Assembly: GCF_000002865.3 (NCBI RefSeq) | Contig: NW_001865047.1 | Span: 630,482-694,481, forward strand | Direction: 5' to 3' | DNA from: Monosiga brevicollis MX1 | Taxonomy: Eukaryota; Opisthokonta; Choanoflagellata; Craspedida; Salpingoecidae | Length of the DNA stretch: 64,000 nt | Shown: piece by piece, positions 23,093-33,832 of the stretch | Position numbering within the stretch: the stretch's first letter is position 1 | Layout of the letters: every line of letters begins with the position of its first letter | Notes under the pieces: generated by a model | What the model saw: the letters and a program-made list of their open reading frames with translations, nothing else | Database searches by the model: none | Told to the model about the DNA's origin: nothing | Translations under genes and position numbers: made by a program

Positions 23093-23677
23093 AAACAATT
23101 GCGCCGCCTGCTGGAGCTTGTCGTTCTTCTGTGTCGTTTGTTGAGAGCGATGCGTGACGATGAATTGACCTAAGCTTGTATTTTGGTTGGCTCATGGGAT
23201 TGAATTGCGACTCTAGGCGGTGCCGAGGGGGTCTAGGCGGTGCCACTACTCTTGGAACGTGACCACATTTGCAGGGCCCTGGGCTGACAGTGTATGAAGG
23301 CACTTCCACTTTTGCACGAGTGCCGTCAAGCGCCGAAAAGTCACCAGCGCAGGTATAAAAATTAAATTAACATCCAAATTGTCCTAGGGCAACAATTTCC
23401 CATAATAAGAGACACTGTAGCAGCGTACATGCAGCGCAAATGTTTTTCTGACCAAACAAATCCAAGGGGTTAAAGAAAGAGAGAGAGAGAGAGTTTGAGA
23501 GAGTTTGAGAGAGTTTGAGAGAGTTTGAGAGAGTTTGAGAGAGAGTTTGAGAGAGAGTTTTTTTTTGAGAGAGAGAGAGAGAGAAGAGAGAGAGTTTGAG
23601 AGAGAGAGAGTTTGAGAGAATGAAATTTCAATTTTTAAAGAGAAAGAGAGTTTTCAAGGTCAGAGACGAGAGGCAGG
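23093..23677. repeat. Intergenic region with GAGAGTTT repeats
   Basis: It holds (GA)n mixed with about ten GAGAGAGTTT-type units at 23476-23640, ending about 40 bp before the next start codon. An inexact repeat GTCTAGGCGGTGCC occurs near 23215-23245. No gene. Confidence 0.8.
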
Positions 23678-26600
23678 ATGCCGTATACGGAGGAGCTGCA
23701 GGCGAGCGCGGACCTGGCATGGGCTGCGGTGAATCGTGATGCCAACCCGCAGCTGACCTCGGGGCAATTGGAGACGGCATTGCACTTTATGGGTTTGAAT
23801 CCGACGCATGCGGCGGTCAAGGAGTTTTGTGGTCAGGTCGCTCGCAGCGATGCCGTGTTCACCAAGACGGACCTCCTTCAGCTGGCCGTCTCGATCCCTC
23901 CGATGTCAGCTGGTCTGTCAACGCCCCGGGTCTGGTGAGGCTGCTATGCGGCAAAGGTACAAATCTCATTTTTGTTGGTGGCACATGTCGCCGCGCTTCA
24001 CGATGTGCAGAGGACATGATCCAGGCGTTTCAGGTCATTGATGTTAATCAAGATGGCCACCTGAGCAAGCCTGAGCTGATTCAAGCCCTCATGCAGGTGG
24101 GCGCAGCACATTGCGCACTCTAGTCATGCTTCGCCTGGCCTTGATCGATTCCACACGCTCACCCTGCCATGTACCGGGCGGCCCACAATAGCACGGGGAT
24201 CGTATGACGAAGCAGGAGGTGGATGAGATCATCCATCTTTTTGATGCCAACAAGGATGGTCAGATTGACTACCGTGAATTCGCTCAGGCCTGTCTCGACA
24301 TGGCTTCGACCATTGCCCATTTACAACCCCCAGCCAATGACGCACCCGCCAAATCCCACGACACGGCCCAGAACACGACCATGGCCAAGAACGCGACCAA
24401 AACATCGACATCAGCACAGCCAGGAGCGCGCGCGCTGGCCGCAGCACGCGGCAGACCTACCCAGCCCTCCAAGCCTAGTTCTCGCCCCACATCTGGACGA
24501 ACTGGTGGTGCGGTCCGCTCTCGACGCCAGCAGCCTGCCGGCTCAGCTCGTGGAAGCTTGGATGTCACCAACAACCCCCAGGACTCGGATCTGCCGGCGG
24601 ATGCGATGCTGCTACGCCCCGAGGCGGCCCTGGATCCAATTCCTCCGGTTAGGCTTGCCACCCAGTAATTTAGCTCAGCTTACGCCTGTCCGTTTTTGTG
24701 CTAGTCTGTTGTAGCACGGTCCTCACGTCAGGCCGATCTTGCTACAGAAGTGGCACCGCACCCCGCTACAGGGGCGCTTCCTACGAACCAAAGATGCAGT
24801 CAATGCCGAAATTTTCGCTTTTCAGTGTCAGAAACCCTCACAGGCTCTGTTCAAGCTTCATCTCAAGCCTGCCAACGAAAACGTGGCTTGTGATGCCAGT
24901 CTTCTCTTGTGCCGGGTGCGTGCAGAGTCGTGCGCAGCCCTGCTTCTTGTGCTTCTTGGGGCCTTGGCAAATGTTTGCGCTTCTCACTAGTATCTTGCTC
25001 TGGTCGCACCCTGTCAATGGCTGGGACTCTAGGTGGAGCCGGGCAACGTGTGGAAGCCTCTGGGCCTTTCTCATATCAGCTGTCAGCATGCCCAGCTAGC
25101 TGTTCGCTTGACCCCTGGTTCGAATGCTTTCGATCTCTGGCTGGATTCGTTTGCGCCTGGAAGGCAGCGCCTTCGCCGTCCCCCGCGCCTGCATTGAGGA
25201 CTCACGTCTGTCATTTTGGCGACCACACGGCAGGCAAATACAGGCTCATTCCTTGGAGTCCGGGCTGCAAGCTCGTTCATGTCGATGAAAAACCTGATTA
25301 TGCCGAGGTAACAGCCCTCTGGCCTGCGGCTCACTTGGTTTCTTTCGCGCTCTGACGATTCGTAATGGCTGTTGATTGTGCTCAGCTGGTGCACGAGGTT
25401 GACGGTGTCCCAGTGTTTACCGAAGCAGTAGGTCTCGCTGGCTTGCCTGGGTGCTCGCCTGGGAGTTCGCCTACATTTGACGTGGCATCTGTGCTCATCT
25501 CCACGCGTGTGCTACTTTAGGCCCGCGCAGCATTCAAATCACTCTTTGACAGCTACGATACCACCTCGCGTGGTCTTCTTGCTCGAGATGAGTTTGATCT
25601 ATTGCAGGTGCGCTCAAGGGCTGGCGCCTGATATCTTCCTGTTCCGAGTGAGGCTGTATATTTTTAGACGGAGCCCTGCTAATACTCACGGGCGTGCTAC
25701 GGGCATCACCGATTGCGTGTAGCATCGTGCCGAGGGTGAAGGCGTGGATCCAGAAACCTGGGAGTTTATGATCGAAAACTTTGACTCGGATGAGAACTGC
25801 ATCACTTTTCGCGGTTTGGTACAAATGTATGATCAGGTACGCGGGGCACAACTTGACACAGCTGCAAGCACCCTATAGCTAAACATGTGGTCACAGTGAT
25901 CGTGCAGGTCGCGTCTCATCGACTGCCTTGGCTTCTACTAGCTGTGGGGAGCAATGGAGGGCAACGTTGACCAGTTTTTTGCCTCTAGCCTGGGGGCGTT
26001 TGGTTTCGGGCGCGATCTTGTGCTCAACGAAGCCTGTCGCTACGAGCTGGAGGCGGCCGTCGAGCACCCCGAGGTGCGATTGTGACGAGCGTACATGTCC
26101 AAAGGTGAACTGCTCACGAGACTGGGCGGAAATGGTGGCTGACTCTTGCGCTACTACCAACCTGTTGCAGGCGTTTGCACACCTCGGCGTGCTTGTCCCA
26201 CACACGGACAAGGTCGAAGAGGCCATGCAGCAATATATCATGGACCACGGTGCGAAAGAAGCCCTGGCTCAGAGCTTGGTTCGCTATAGCCTCCGTCAGC
26301 CGCGCTTCGTCGCTACCCTCATCCACAACGAGGTATGCCTTGCTCGCGCCAGATTAACGTGTGCCGAGCGTGCCACCGCTCTGACTTCATTTGGCGCTCA
26401 CATCAATTTGGCAGGACTCCGCGCTGGTATCTGCAACTGTACGGCAGCGCCTGGAAAACGCCGTTGCCAACGCATGGCTTCCATCTGGTGGCGTGCAAGT
26501 GAAGGGGGGCATGTCAAAGGTGCGCATTGCAATGACATCACGCTCGCTCAGTGCACATCAAGATGCCTGCCTTTGCCCTGGTTGTCAGATTGACTTGAAC

Positions 26601-26693
26601 ACTGTTTGGTGGTTGGTGCAGCTTGTGCTTTTAGCCGTGCCGGCCGATGCAACGCGGCGCAACTGGACGGCAGGCGTTGATGTGCACGTCTAA
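23678..26693 (+). CDS. EFCAB7: EF-hand protein, EFCAB7 homologue
   Basis: Thirteen exons (23678-23912, 24011-24096, 24192-24647, 24748-24915, 25033-25117, 25234-25307, 25386-25427, 25521-25607, 25723-25836, 25942-26073, 26171-26332, 26415-26519, 26622-26693) give 605 residues; human EFCAB7 is about 629. The same layout is seen: an N-terminal helical unit (GQLETALHFMGLNPTH), two good EF-hand loops (DVNQDGHLSKPE; DANKDGQIDYRE), a disordered Ser/Thr/Pro stretch, a calpain-III/C2-like beta domain ending LTPGKYRLIPWSPGCKLV, a second, partly degenerate EF pair (LFDSYDTTSRGLLARDEFDLL; FDSDENCITFRGLVQMY), and a second helical/beta unit. In vertebrates EFCAB7 anchors the EVC-EVC2 complex at the base of cilia in Hedgehog signalling. 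Here a ciliary role is likely; a Hedgehog role is not implied. Confidence 0.88.
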
Positions 26694-27557
26694 CGGTCGC
26701 GTCATACGAGAGTGGGCAATAGGTAACATCATGACTGGGGACTGAGTCCCACCCTTGGGCTGTCGCAGACACTCTTCTTGGATCGTGCGCACAATACACT
26801 CTTCTGAAATGCTTGCTCAGTTGGAGTCGGTGAGCAGCACCTTTCTTTCCGATCAATCTCCCAAACGGTCTCAAGTTTAGATCAGATGCCAGGCTGCAAC
26901 TTGGCAAGAAACGTGACTAAATCAGGGGCCAGTTTCCTCAACCCTGCTTTATTCACTCTCACATTCCCTGCTGAATCATCACAGAACGAGAAAGAGAGAG
27001 GGAAAGGGAAAGGGAGAGGGGAGAGGGAAAACTGAGACAGACCTGGTGCGCAGTCACAGAGCCACAGAGCCATATAGTCTTAGAGCCTTAAGAGCCTGAT
27101 AGTCTTGGTGCCGTAGACTCTTAGAGCCTCACCGCCACGGAGGAGGTCAACGACATTCAGGTCAACGCCTTTTTCTGACATTTCGTGTTCGACTTGACCG
27201 TTACTTTTTTTTTTTTTTTTTGAACCCTTTGTGATAGTTTTTTTTTTTTTCTCATGTTGTTCTGGGCATTGACGAGCGGGCTACGTCTGGATGGACGGCT
27301 CGTCTGGTTGTTGTGTTTGCCATTGTTGATTGGGAGGTGAAGTTGTGGCTGCCTGCTGTGGCGGCCAATCCCGAGGCTGTATACAACACGCCTTGACGCG
27401 TGCGTATTAGAACACACTGGGCGCAAACTTTCGTGCTCCTGGACCTTAACCATGGCAGCGGGTGCGTGGCAACGCTGAGACTTACTTTGCACACATGCGC
27501 GCTCGCGCTCCTGCTTGTATAGCCAGCAGGCCTTGGCCATTGTTTCCCTCTCTAACA
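26694..27557. other. Intergenic region
   Basis: Between the EFCAB7 homologue and MCM10 (both +). It holds short imperfect repeats of AGAGCC/TAGTCTTAGAGCC (27057-27130), poly-T runs at 27207-27250 and AG-rich sequence at 26988-27030. No gene or structured RNA recognised. Confidence 0.5.
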
Positions 27558-30500
27558 ATGTTGGCTGCCTCCTTTGTAGACGATGACTTTTTTGACTTGC
27601 TGTGCGACATGATGGACGAGGATGAGTCGCCAGCCGAGCCCGCCCCGCCTCCTGTCTCAACCAGCTCGTCCTCCCACCGTTCTTCAGCAGCAACTGGCAC
27701 GCCCGAGTCTGCAGTGCCAGTCGAACCCAAAAATCCTGTGTCACAGGCCTCCTCCAGACAGGCTACTGCGTCAAAAGCGCCGACAGCGCAAGCGGCATCT
27801 GCCGCATCGACCAACAGCCCTGCCGCACCCCTGCGCTCCTCCTCCATAGCTCGCCACAAAGGGGGCAATCCTTCCCCCGAACCAGCCACCAAGCGGGCTC
27901 ATCGGACAACAGTACGCCCCCTCCCCTCCTTTTTTTTTTTTGGTTGTTGTTGGAGAATTCTTCTTCAGCGCTTCACTTGCAACGTACAAAACTCCTTTTT
28001 ATTATTATTGTTGTTGTTGACTCGCGCAGGAGAAAGAGTTGCGGCGCGACAAGCATAGCGGATTTCGTCTACAAAACCGTCAAGTATCAGCAGCGGACCT
28101 CGACACCAGCATGGCTGGCAAAAAAAATGTGCTTTTGGCCAACGTGCCTAGCTGGGTACGCCGTGATTGCCCCGCCGCACTCTTCTTCTCGCACCTGCGT
28201 TGGCACATACCGCGCCAGTGCCTTCTGATTGTCATTCCACTCTGCCAGGCCAACAACCCGCGTGCCAAGGAGCAGGACTGGGTCTCCTTTGGCGTATTGG
28301 TAGAGAAGCGCTCCACTCAAAAGTCCAAAGCTCAAAAGAACTACGTGACTTGGATCATCTCCGATTTGGCCGACACAAGCGTCCGTTTGCCCCGTCGCAT
28401 ATCATTGTCCGCCCAAACGCCTTTGGCACCACTTGACTGCACAGGCACCTCTCACCATGATTCTCAACGTATTCTCCCCTTTAGACCCGGCTCGTTCTTC
28501 TCGGAGACGCCCATGCCAAGCACTGGAAGCTGCCAGAGGGCAGTGTCTTGGGTTTGCTCAACCCAACTCAGCTTGGCGAACCCAAGGTATGTGGTCTTTC
28601 TCCCATGATTGAGCAAGCGCCGTAAGCTCGGCGTTGCCTCACGTGATACATGGGGGCTCAATAGACGCCCAGCGACGTGACCATAACAGTCGATTCAGCA
28701 GGCCAGATCTTATACCTGGGCCATGCCGTCGATTATGGTATCTGCAAGGGCACACGTCGTGACGGTCATGGCTGTACCATGCCCATCAATACGAGTCAAG
28801 GGTATGTCAAGTATATTTAGCTTGTCACCACGGACCAGTTTGAGTGATCGCTGGCCGTCTCATGGGCTGTGGTCCGACTGTTGTCATGGATAGCGAATAC
28901 TGCCATTTTCACGTCAACAATGCCATCCGCAAGAAAAAGGCCGCAGCCAAGAGCGAAGACAAGCGAAAACCCGTGTCATCTCGAATGGCTGTTCAGGGCG
29001 GGTACGTGCTTTGGACTCGCCACTTGACACGAACACTGGCCAGTGACGCTGCCTTTTCATTTTGCTGCCTCCTACTTTGCCTCGGGCTCGATCGCTGGAG
29101 ACAGAAGCTACCAGCCACCCCCGCGCGTGCCTGGGGCCAAGCGTCCTGGTGTGGAGGGCCGCTTTCGTACCGTCGCACCACCAGTGCACGCGCCAAAACA
29201 AGAGCTACAAGCCATCAAGAACGAAATCAAGTGCGGCCTAGCTGCGAGTGCTGTGTGGCGGGCAAGGCGACTCGGCGTGGCCGTTGCTCACACCCTTTCT
29301 CTCGGTTCTGTCCCTAGACCCGGGTTTGTTGATGCCATGAGTCAGCGCAGTCAGTTTCGCAACGCCATGGCCGGGAAAACACACGGTATGCCGTTGCTTT
29401 CATAGCCCAGCCTCGACAGGCACGCTCGTGCTTGCTTCGTTTTTTGACTCATGTCGTCCCTGTGGTGGGTGCACAGTGGTGTTGTCCCGAGAGACAAGCC
29501 AGCCCGGCAAAGTGGGTGGTAGCACGACAGCCAACGGAGTGCCAACGTTGCCTCGTACGGAGTCGGCCCAGCAACTGCTTTCTCTGAAGCGAAACACTCC
29601 GCTTCTGGGCAAGGGTTTGCCAACGGTGCGTTGGACTGTCCCCAGTGTTGAAGTCCTCCATCTATTTGCTTCTGCAGCATGCTTTTGCACATCTTGGCCA
29701 GTCTTGGCGCACCTGGCCCTAATCCTCATCTGTCGGATGCGTGTTTTTTTTTTTTTTCTTCTTCTTCTACTCGGGGGCGCTTGATGCTGTGCAGGGTGGT
29801 GCCGTGGACTTGGTACTTGGATCGAGCAAGAGTGCGCCTGTGCGCTCGCGTGACATTCTGCTCGCACAGGCGGCAGCAGTAGCTCAACAACGTCTGCAGG
29901 GCACTGGCACGGCTGCAACCAAGGGGTCAAAGTCATCAACTGGGGCCGAAGCTGCCGATGTTTCTCCTCTGGATCGGGAGCCAAGCGCCAAGGGCAAGAC
30001 TGGTCAGCTCGGTGCGGCCAAGACTCAGCGCTTGGTTACGCTGACCGGTGCTGTACTCAGGTGAGAGTGTGGGTTCCACGCTTGCTGGCACTTCAGATTT
30101 GCACCTCGGCTCACAAAACTTCCTCACATCTTGCAGTGAAGCGGATAAGGAGAAACTGCGTGCTTCGCGTAGCAAGCACATGGATGCCTACGAAGACGTA
30201 CGTAGCTGATTCCCTGATGACCATAGCCTGCGGTTGAAGAAAGGCTGCATGATCAGCCTGCCTTGCTATTGTGCTACTTTGCAATGTGTCGTTTTGCTTC
30301 ACACTGCCTTTTCCTGCCGGGTCAACAGGATCGATCAGAGAAACTGAGCAAGTCGATGCAGCAGGGCATGGAAATTGACAAGCTCATGGATAAACTTGAC
30401 AGCATTATGGACCGTGAGCTGAATGCTTATAAATGCCGTCAGGTGGGTGTAGCGTTGGCATCTGGCATTTGGCATGAGTCCCAATATGGTTTACGCGGCA

Positions 30501-31055
30501 AGCAGCAAATCGAAGAAGCTCACGTCACATCTTGCTGGCAGTGCCGGAAAATACACCGCAAAAAACAGGAACTTTGCTTGCGCGATCACCATGTTTACGA
30601 CAAGGTGCGTCACCCGTCTTGAGCCAGTGCTGTTCTGACCAATGCCCCTCTTGGCATATCACGCGACTCGTTCGATTTCATGCTGATTTGGCTGGTGAAT
30701 GGCTGCAGGTCAAAGTGGTGGAGCGATTTTTCGTTTGCATGGACTGTCATGAGCATTTGAGCGTGCTTGGCGAGCGTATCCCACGCGAGTCTTGCCGCAA
30801 ATGTGGCGCCACGGCATGGCGGGCCGCTAGTATGCTGCGGGTCAGTCGAGTTTTTTTTTTTTTTTTTTTTTTTTGTGAGCGTCAACTGTTGACGTTGAAT
30901 CGTGTTTTGTTTTGTTGAGGATCTTATCGCAATGCACCGTGTCTTCTTTGACTTGCTAGGAGCGGCGTGACGCTGGTCGTAAGGAGGTTTTGGCACGTGG
31001 CATTGAGCACGGACGCTTCTTGCAATCTGCCACGGGTCAGTTCAATCGCGCCTGA
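27558..31055 (+). CDS. MCM10: Replication initiation factor MCM10
   Basis: Fifteen exons: 27558-27911, 28030-28155, 28249-28380, 28485-28586, 28665-28801, 28894-29001, 29105-29230, 29318-29385, 29477-29625, 29795-30060, 30137-30197, 30329-30442, 30542-30604, 30709-30840, 30960-31055. They give about 677 residues. Acidic, Ser-rich N-terminus; then the conserved OB-fold/zinc-finger core: QDWVSFGVLVEK, VTWIISDLAD, RLVLLGDAHAKHWKLPEGSV, LGLLNPTQ, ILYLGHAVDYGICKGTRRDG, and the CCCH zinc finger completed by EYCHFHV. C-terminal zinc ribbon: FFVCMDCHEHL and CRKCGATAW, then LARGIEHGRFLQ. This extra C-terminal domain is typical of metazoan-type MCM10 and absent from yeast. The protein binds ssDNA and helps activate the CMG helicase at origins. 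An extra small exon between 29626 and 29794 cannot be excluded. Confidence 0.9.
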
Positions 31056-31214
31056 TGGTCCGTTGACGAGCACGCCGAGCGTGCCGGCCTTGTGCAAGTG
31101 ACCTCCTGGTGGGAATAAATTGAGACAGCCAGACGTGTGGTAGCTTTGATAGTTGGATTGGATAAGGAGTTGAGGGTTGTAGCGTAGCGCCTAGACGGCA
31201 AAAGAGTATAAGCT
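31056..31214. other. Short convergent intergenic region
   Basis: Only about 160 bp separate the stop codons of MCM10 (+) and Derlin (-). An AATAAA is present near 31117 on the plus strand, fitting the MCM10 3' end. Confidence 0.6.
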
Positions 31215-32604
31215 CTAGTCTTGGTTGCCAAGGCGATGTCCGGCACCAGTAAAGGTTCGGCGATCTGCAGCCGCAGCTGCTGCACGTGATGCTGGGGCTT
31301 GACCAAACGTGGTACCACCCATGGTGCCGAAGCCACCTTGCTCGTCAGGGAAAATATTGCGGCTGTCAACATGCAGAGTTGATGAGCGCGTCAGAAATCT
31401 GTCATCTGTGCATGCATCTTACAACATGATAGGCGGCTCTGTGTGTGTGTGTGTGTGTACGCGCACGAGCCAGCACGAGGAGAGACGTACACAAAGGCAG
31501 GGGTCTGCAGGTAATCGGGGGAGCCATTCTCCGGCATTTTGTACTTGAGAAAGTAGTAGACGTGACCGGCGAAGATACCCAAAAGCTCCGAGAAACCACT
31601 GTTGCAACAGAGATGGACATGTGCGTTAAGCATATCAGGGACGGTGAGACACGATGTGGGTAGTGCCCGAGGCTTCTCTCGTGAAAAGGCTTCAAAATGG
31701 AATGGCCTGGCCTTATCTTCATTCGGTGGCAAAGCAACGTACTTGCCACCCATGAGGATGTTGAAACCAACAAGGACCCAGGGCAGATACATGGCTTTGA
31801 ACTTGGTTCCAAACCAGAACGAGACAATCTGCTCCGCATTCACGTTGCACCAGACGTAAAGAATGGCGATGACCAGGGGCAAGCCGATCATCTAAGCGGT
31901 GGCAAAGGGCAGAAACAAGCAGCGACGGTGAGAGAGCGGCCCGAGCGGGCAAAGAGGCAATGACTGACTGAAGCCCGTGGTGCTGGACACTGCGGTGCAT
32001 ACCACAAGAGACATGAAGTATGCCACGACGAGAAGGGTCAGCCAGATGGAAACAATCATCCAGACATAGTCCGCTGTACGGCGCTCGAAAAGGCCTGAGC
32101 CGTGGCAGGCAAGCGGCATGGAAAAAATAAATAAATAAATAAAGATGAGCAAACAGGACTCTGAGCATGGGGCCAATTGGGGAGAGTGTTTGTTTTAGTG
32201 GGCAACACGCACCTCGTTCCAGATTGAGCGAGTAGTTGTACAAGAAGTAGAGGTTCATGAGAAAGGGAAAGCCGAGCTTGCCAAAGAAAAAGACGCAGGT
32301 GACGAGGCGCCAGATCTGCAGGGAAGGGCGTGGATGGTAATGTGAGTGCAAGAAACGATTTGCTTTGCAAATAGCAATGGCCGGCCAAACAATGCATGTT
32401 GGATGCGGTGGGCACAATGCACGCTGGATGCGGTGGGCTTGTCGACGATCAAACCTCAAAGCCGCCCCAGATGAGAGGGTAATTGAGGATGAGCGTGTAC
32501 GGGCTGAGGAGGCCGAAATTGCCAGCCAGGGTCGTGACCAGGACTGAGGTGAAGAGCGTCTTGGTCACGATTGGCAAGCCATTATACCATTCTTGCGGGT
32601 CCAT
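31215..32604 (-). CDS. DERL1: Derlin (ER-associated degradation channel subunit)
   Basis: Exons 32604-32455, 32315-32213, 32094-32003, 31891-31743, 31598-31491 and 31362-31215 give 249 residues, the usual Derlin size. Signatures: MDPQEWYNGLPIVTKTLFTS start, the IWRLVTCVFFF segment with the family's WR pair, FLMNLYFLYNYSLNLE, ADYVWMIVSIWLTLLVV, IVSFWFGTKFKAMYLPWVL, and GHVYYFLKYKMP. Six hydrophobic segments fit the rhomboid-like fold; rhomboid catalytic residues are absent, as expected. The C-terminal tail ends TFTGAGHRLGNQD, which matches the SHP box (F-x-G-x-G-x-x-L) that binds the p97/VCP ATPase. Derlins pass misfolded proteins from the ER to the cytosol. A short (TG)n lies in the last intron (31439-31459). 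Confidence 0.94.
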
Positions 32605-33832
32605 TGTACCGAGTGTGGGAGGTCAGGCTTGTTGAACTGCCTGAAGCCCAACACACTCCGCTCCGGGCGTTTCAGTCGCGGGCCAGCAGCAATCAAAGCA
32701 GCGCTCAACAGGAGCTATGAGGCGTACGGCAAGCCATGAGTCCACCACCCTCGACCCCTCCAAGCATACTCGCACCCTCAATGCAACACAGAATACAATG
32801 ACCCCCAAGCCATGCAAATGCACACGCCATCTGGCTGCCGCTGCCGTCGACCAAAAGCCACTGACCGTCAAGTTGTCGTGGTCGTCGAATCCAGAAAATT
32901 GTCGACAAAATGAACGCGCTTTCACTTGGCTCACCACACCTGACGTTCTGCATTCAAGGCCTTATAAGCTTGAACAGCCACACCGCCATGGCAGCTGACG
33001 TGGCGACAAAAGGGTCAGAACAGCAAACTAAACCCAAACTCTCTATCATTAACAAATCTGACATGATCACATCGTTCGCCTCTTCCAAGCTGGCACTGAC
33101 AAATGGTAGAAGCACCACTCTAAACTGTAACACCCATTGCACTTTTATACACGTAAAGAGTAACATATGTTATACTGTAGTTGGAAGTGTCAGCGAAAGG
33201 GTTGTGCATTTCTTTTGGTGTCCTCTCTCTCCCCTTTTCGGTGTCGAGTTGGATGTGACATGAAACACAAAGTGAGTGAGAGAGAGAGAGAGAGAGAGAG
33301 ATGAAAGTGAGAGAGAGAGAGAAAGAGAGAGAGTGTGTGAGTGCATGTGCGTGTGGGTGGGTGTTGGGCAAACGGCAGCCGCAAGAGAGGGTTAGTGGTT
33401 GGTGTGACTGGCCAGAGGGTAGGATGAGGGCATCGGGGCGCCTGATGGCAAGTGGGATTCAAATGCAATCTGCTTGACTTGACCGAGTGCATCACCTTTT
33501 TTTGTTGTAGGCGTTGTGCTGTACAAGTCAGCACACCTCACAGCTCGCTCGGCAGAACACTTCCCCAGGAGGGCATCGCCGGACTCCGTGCTGAGGGCAA
33601 CACCCCACGGACATCTGAACGCCGTACATCTGTCCATCGTGCACACATACTTGCATGCACGATCGCTTTCATTGTCGTGCACGGCGACGGGTGATCAGAT
33701 CAGCTCGTAGCTTGGCTCAGACGCCGTTGCCAGCTGCGTGACGTTTGGGCCCGCCCCCTTCTGCGCTTGGCGCTCTTCTTGCTAGCAGGCATCAGGTTCT
33801 TCCCACGACCATCAACTCCGCCAAGCGGCAAC
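32605..33832. other. Divergent intergenic region
   Basis: Between Derlin (-) and PIP5K (+). It has a (GA)n tract at 33273-33335 and a GTGTGCATGTGC-like stretch to 33365. No gene is supported in either half despite several open frames. Confidence 0.6.

Noticed and set aside
32623-32953. Minus-strand frames upstream of Derlin
   Set aside because: Derlin starts cleanly at 32604; the upstream frames lack codon signal and would not splice into it.
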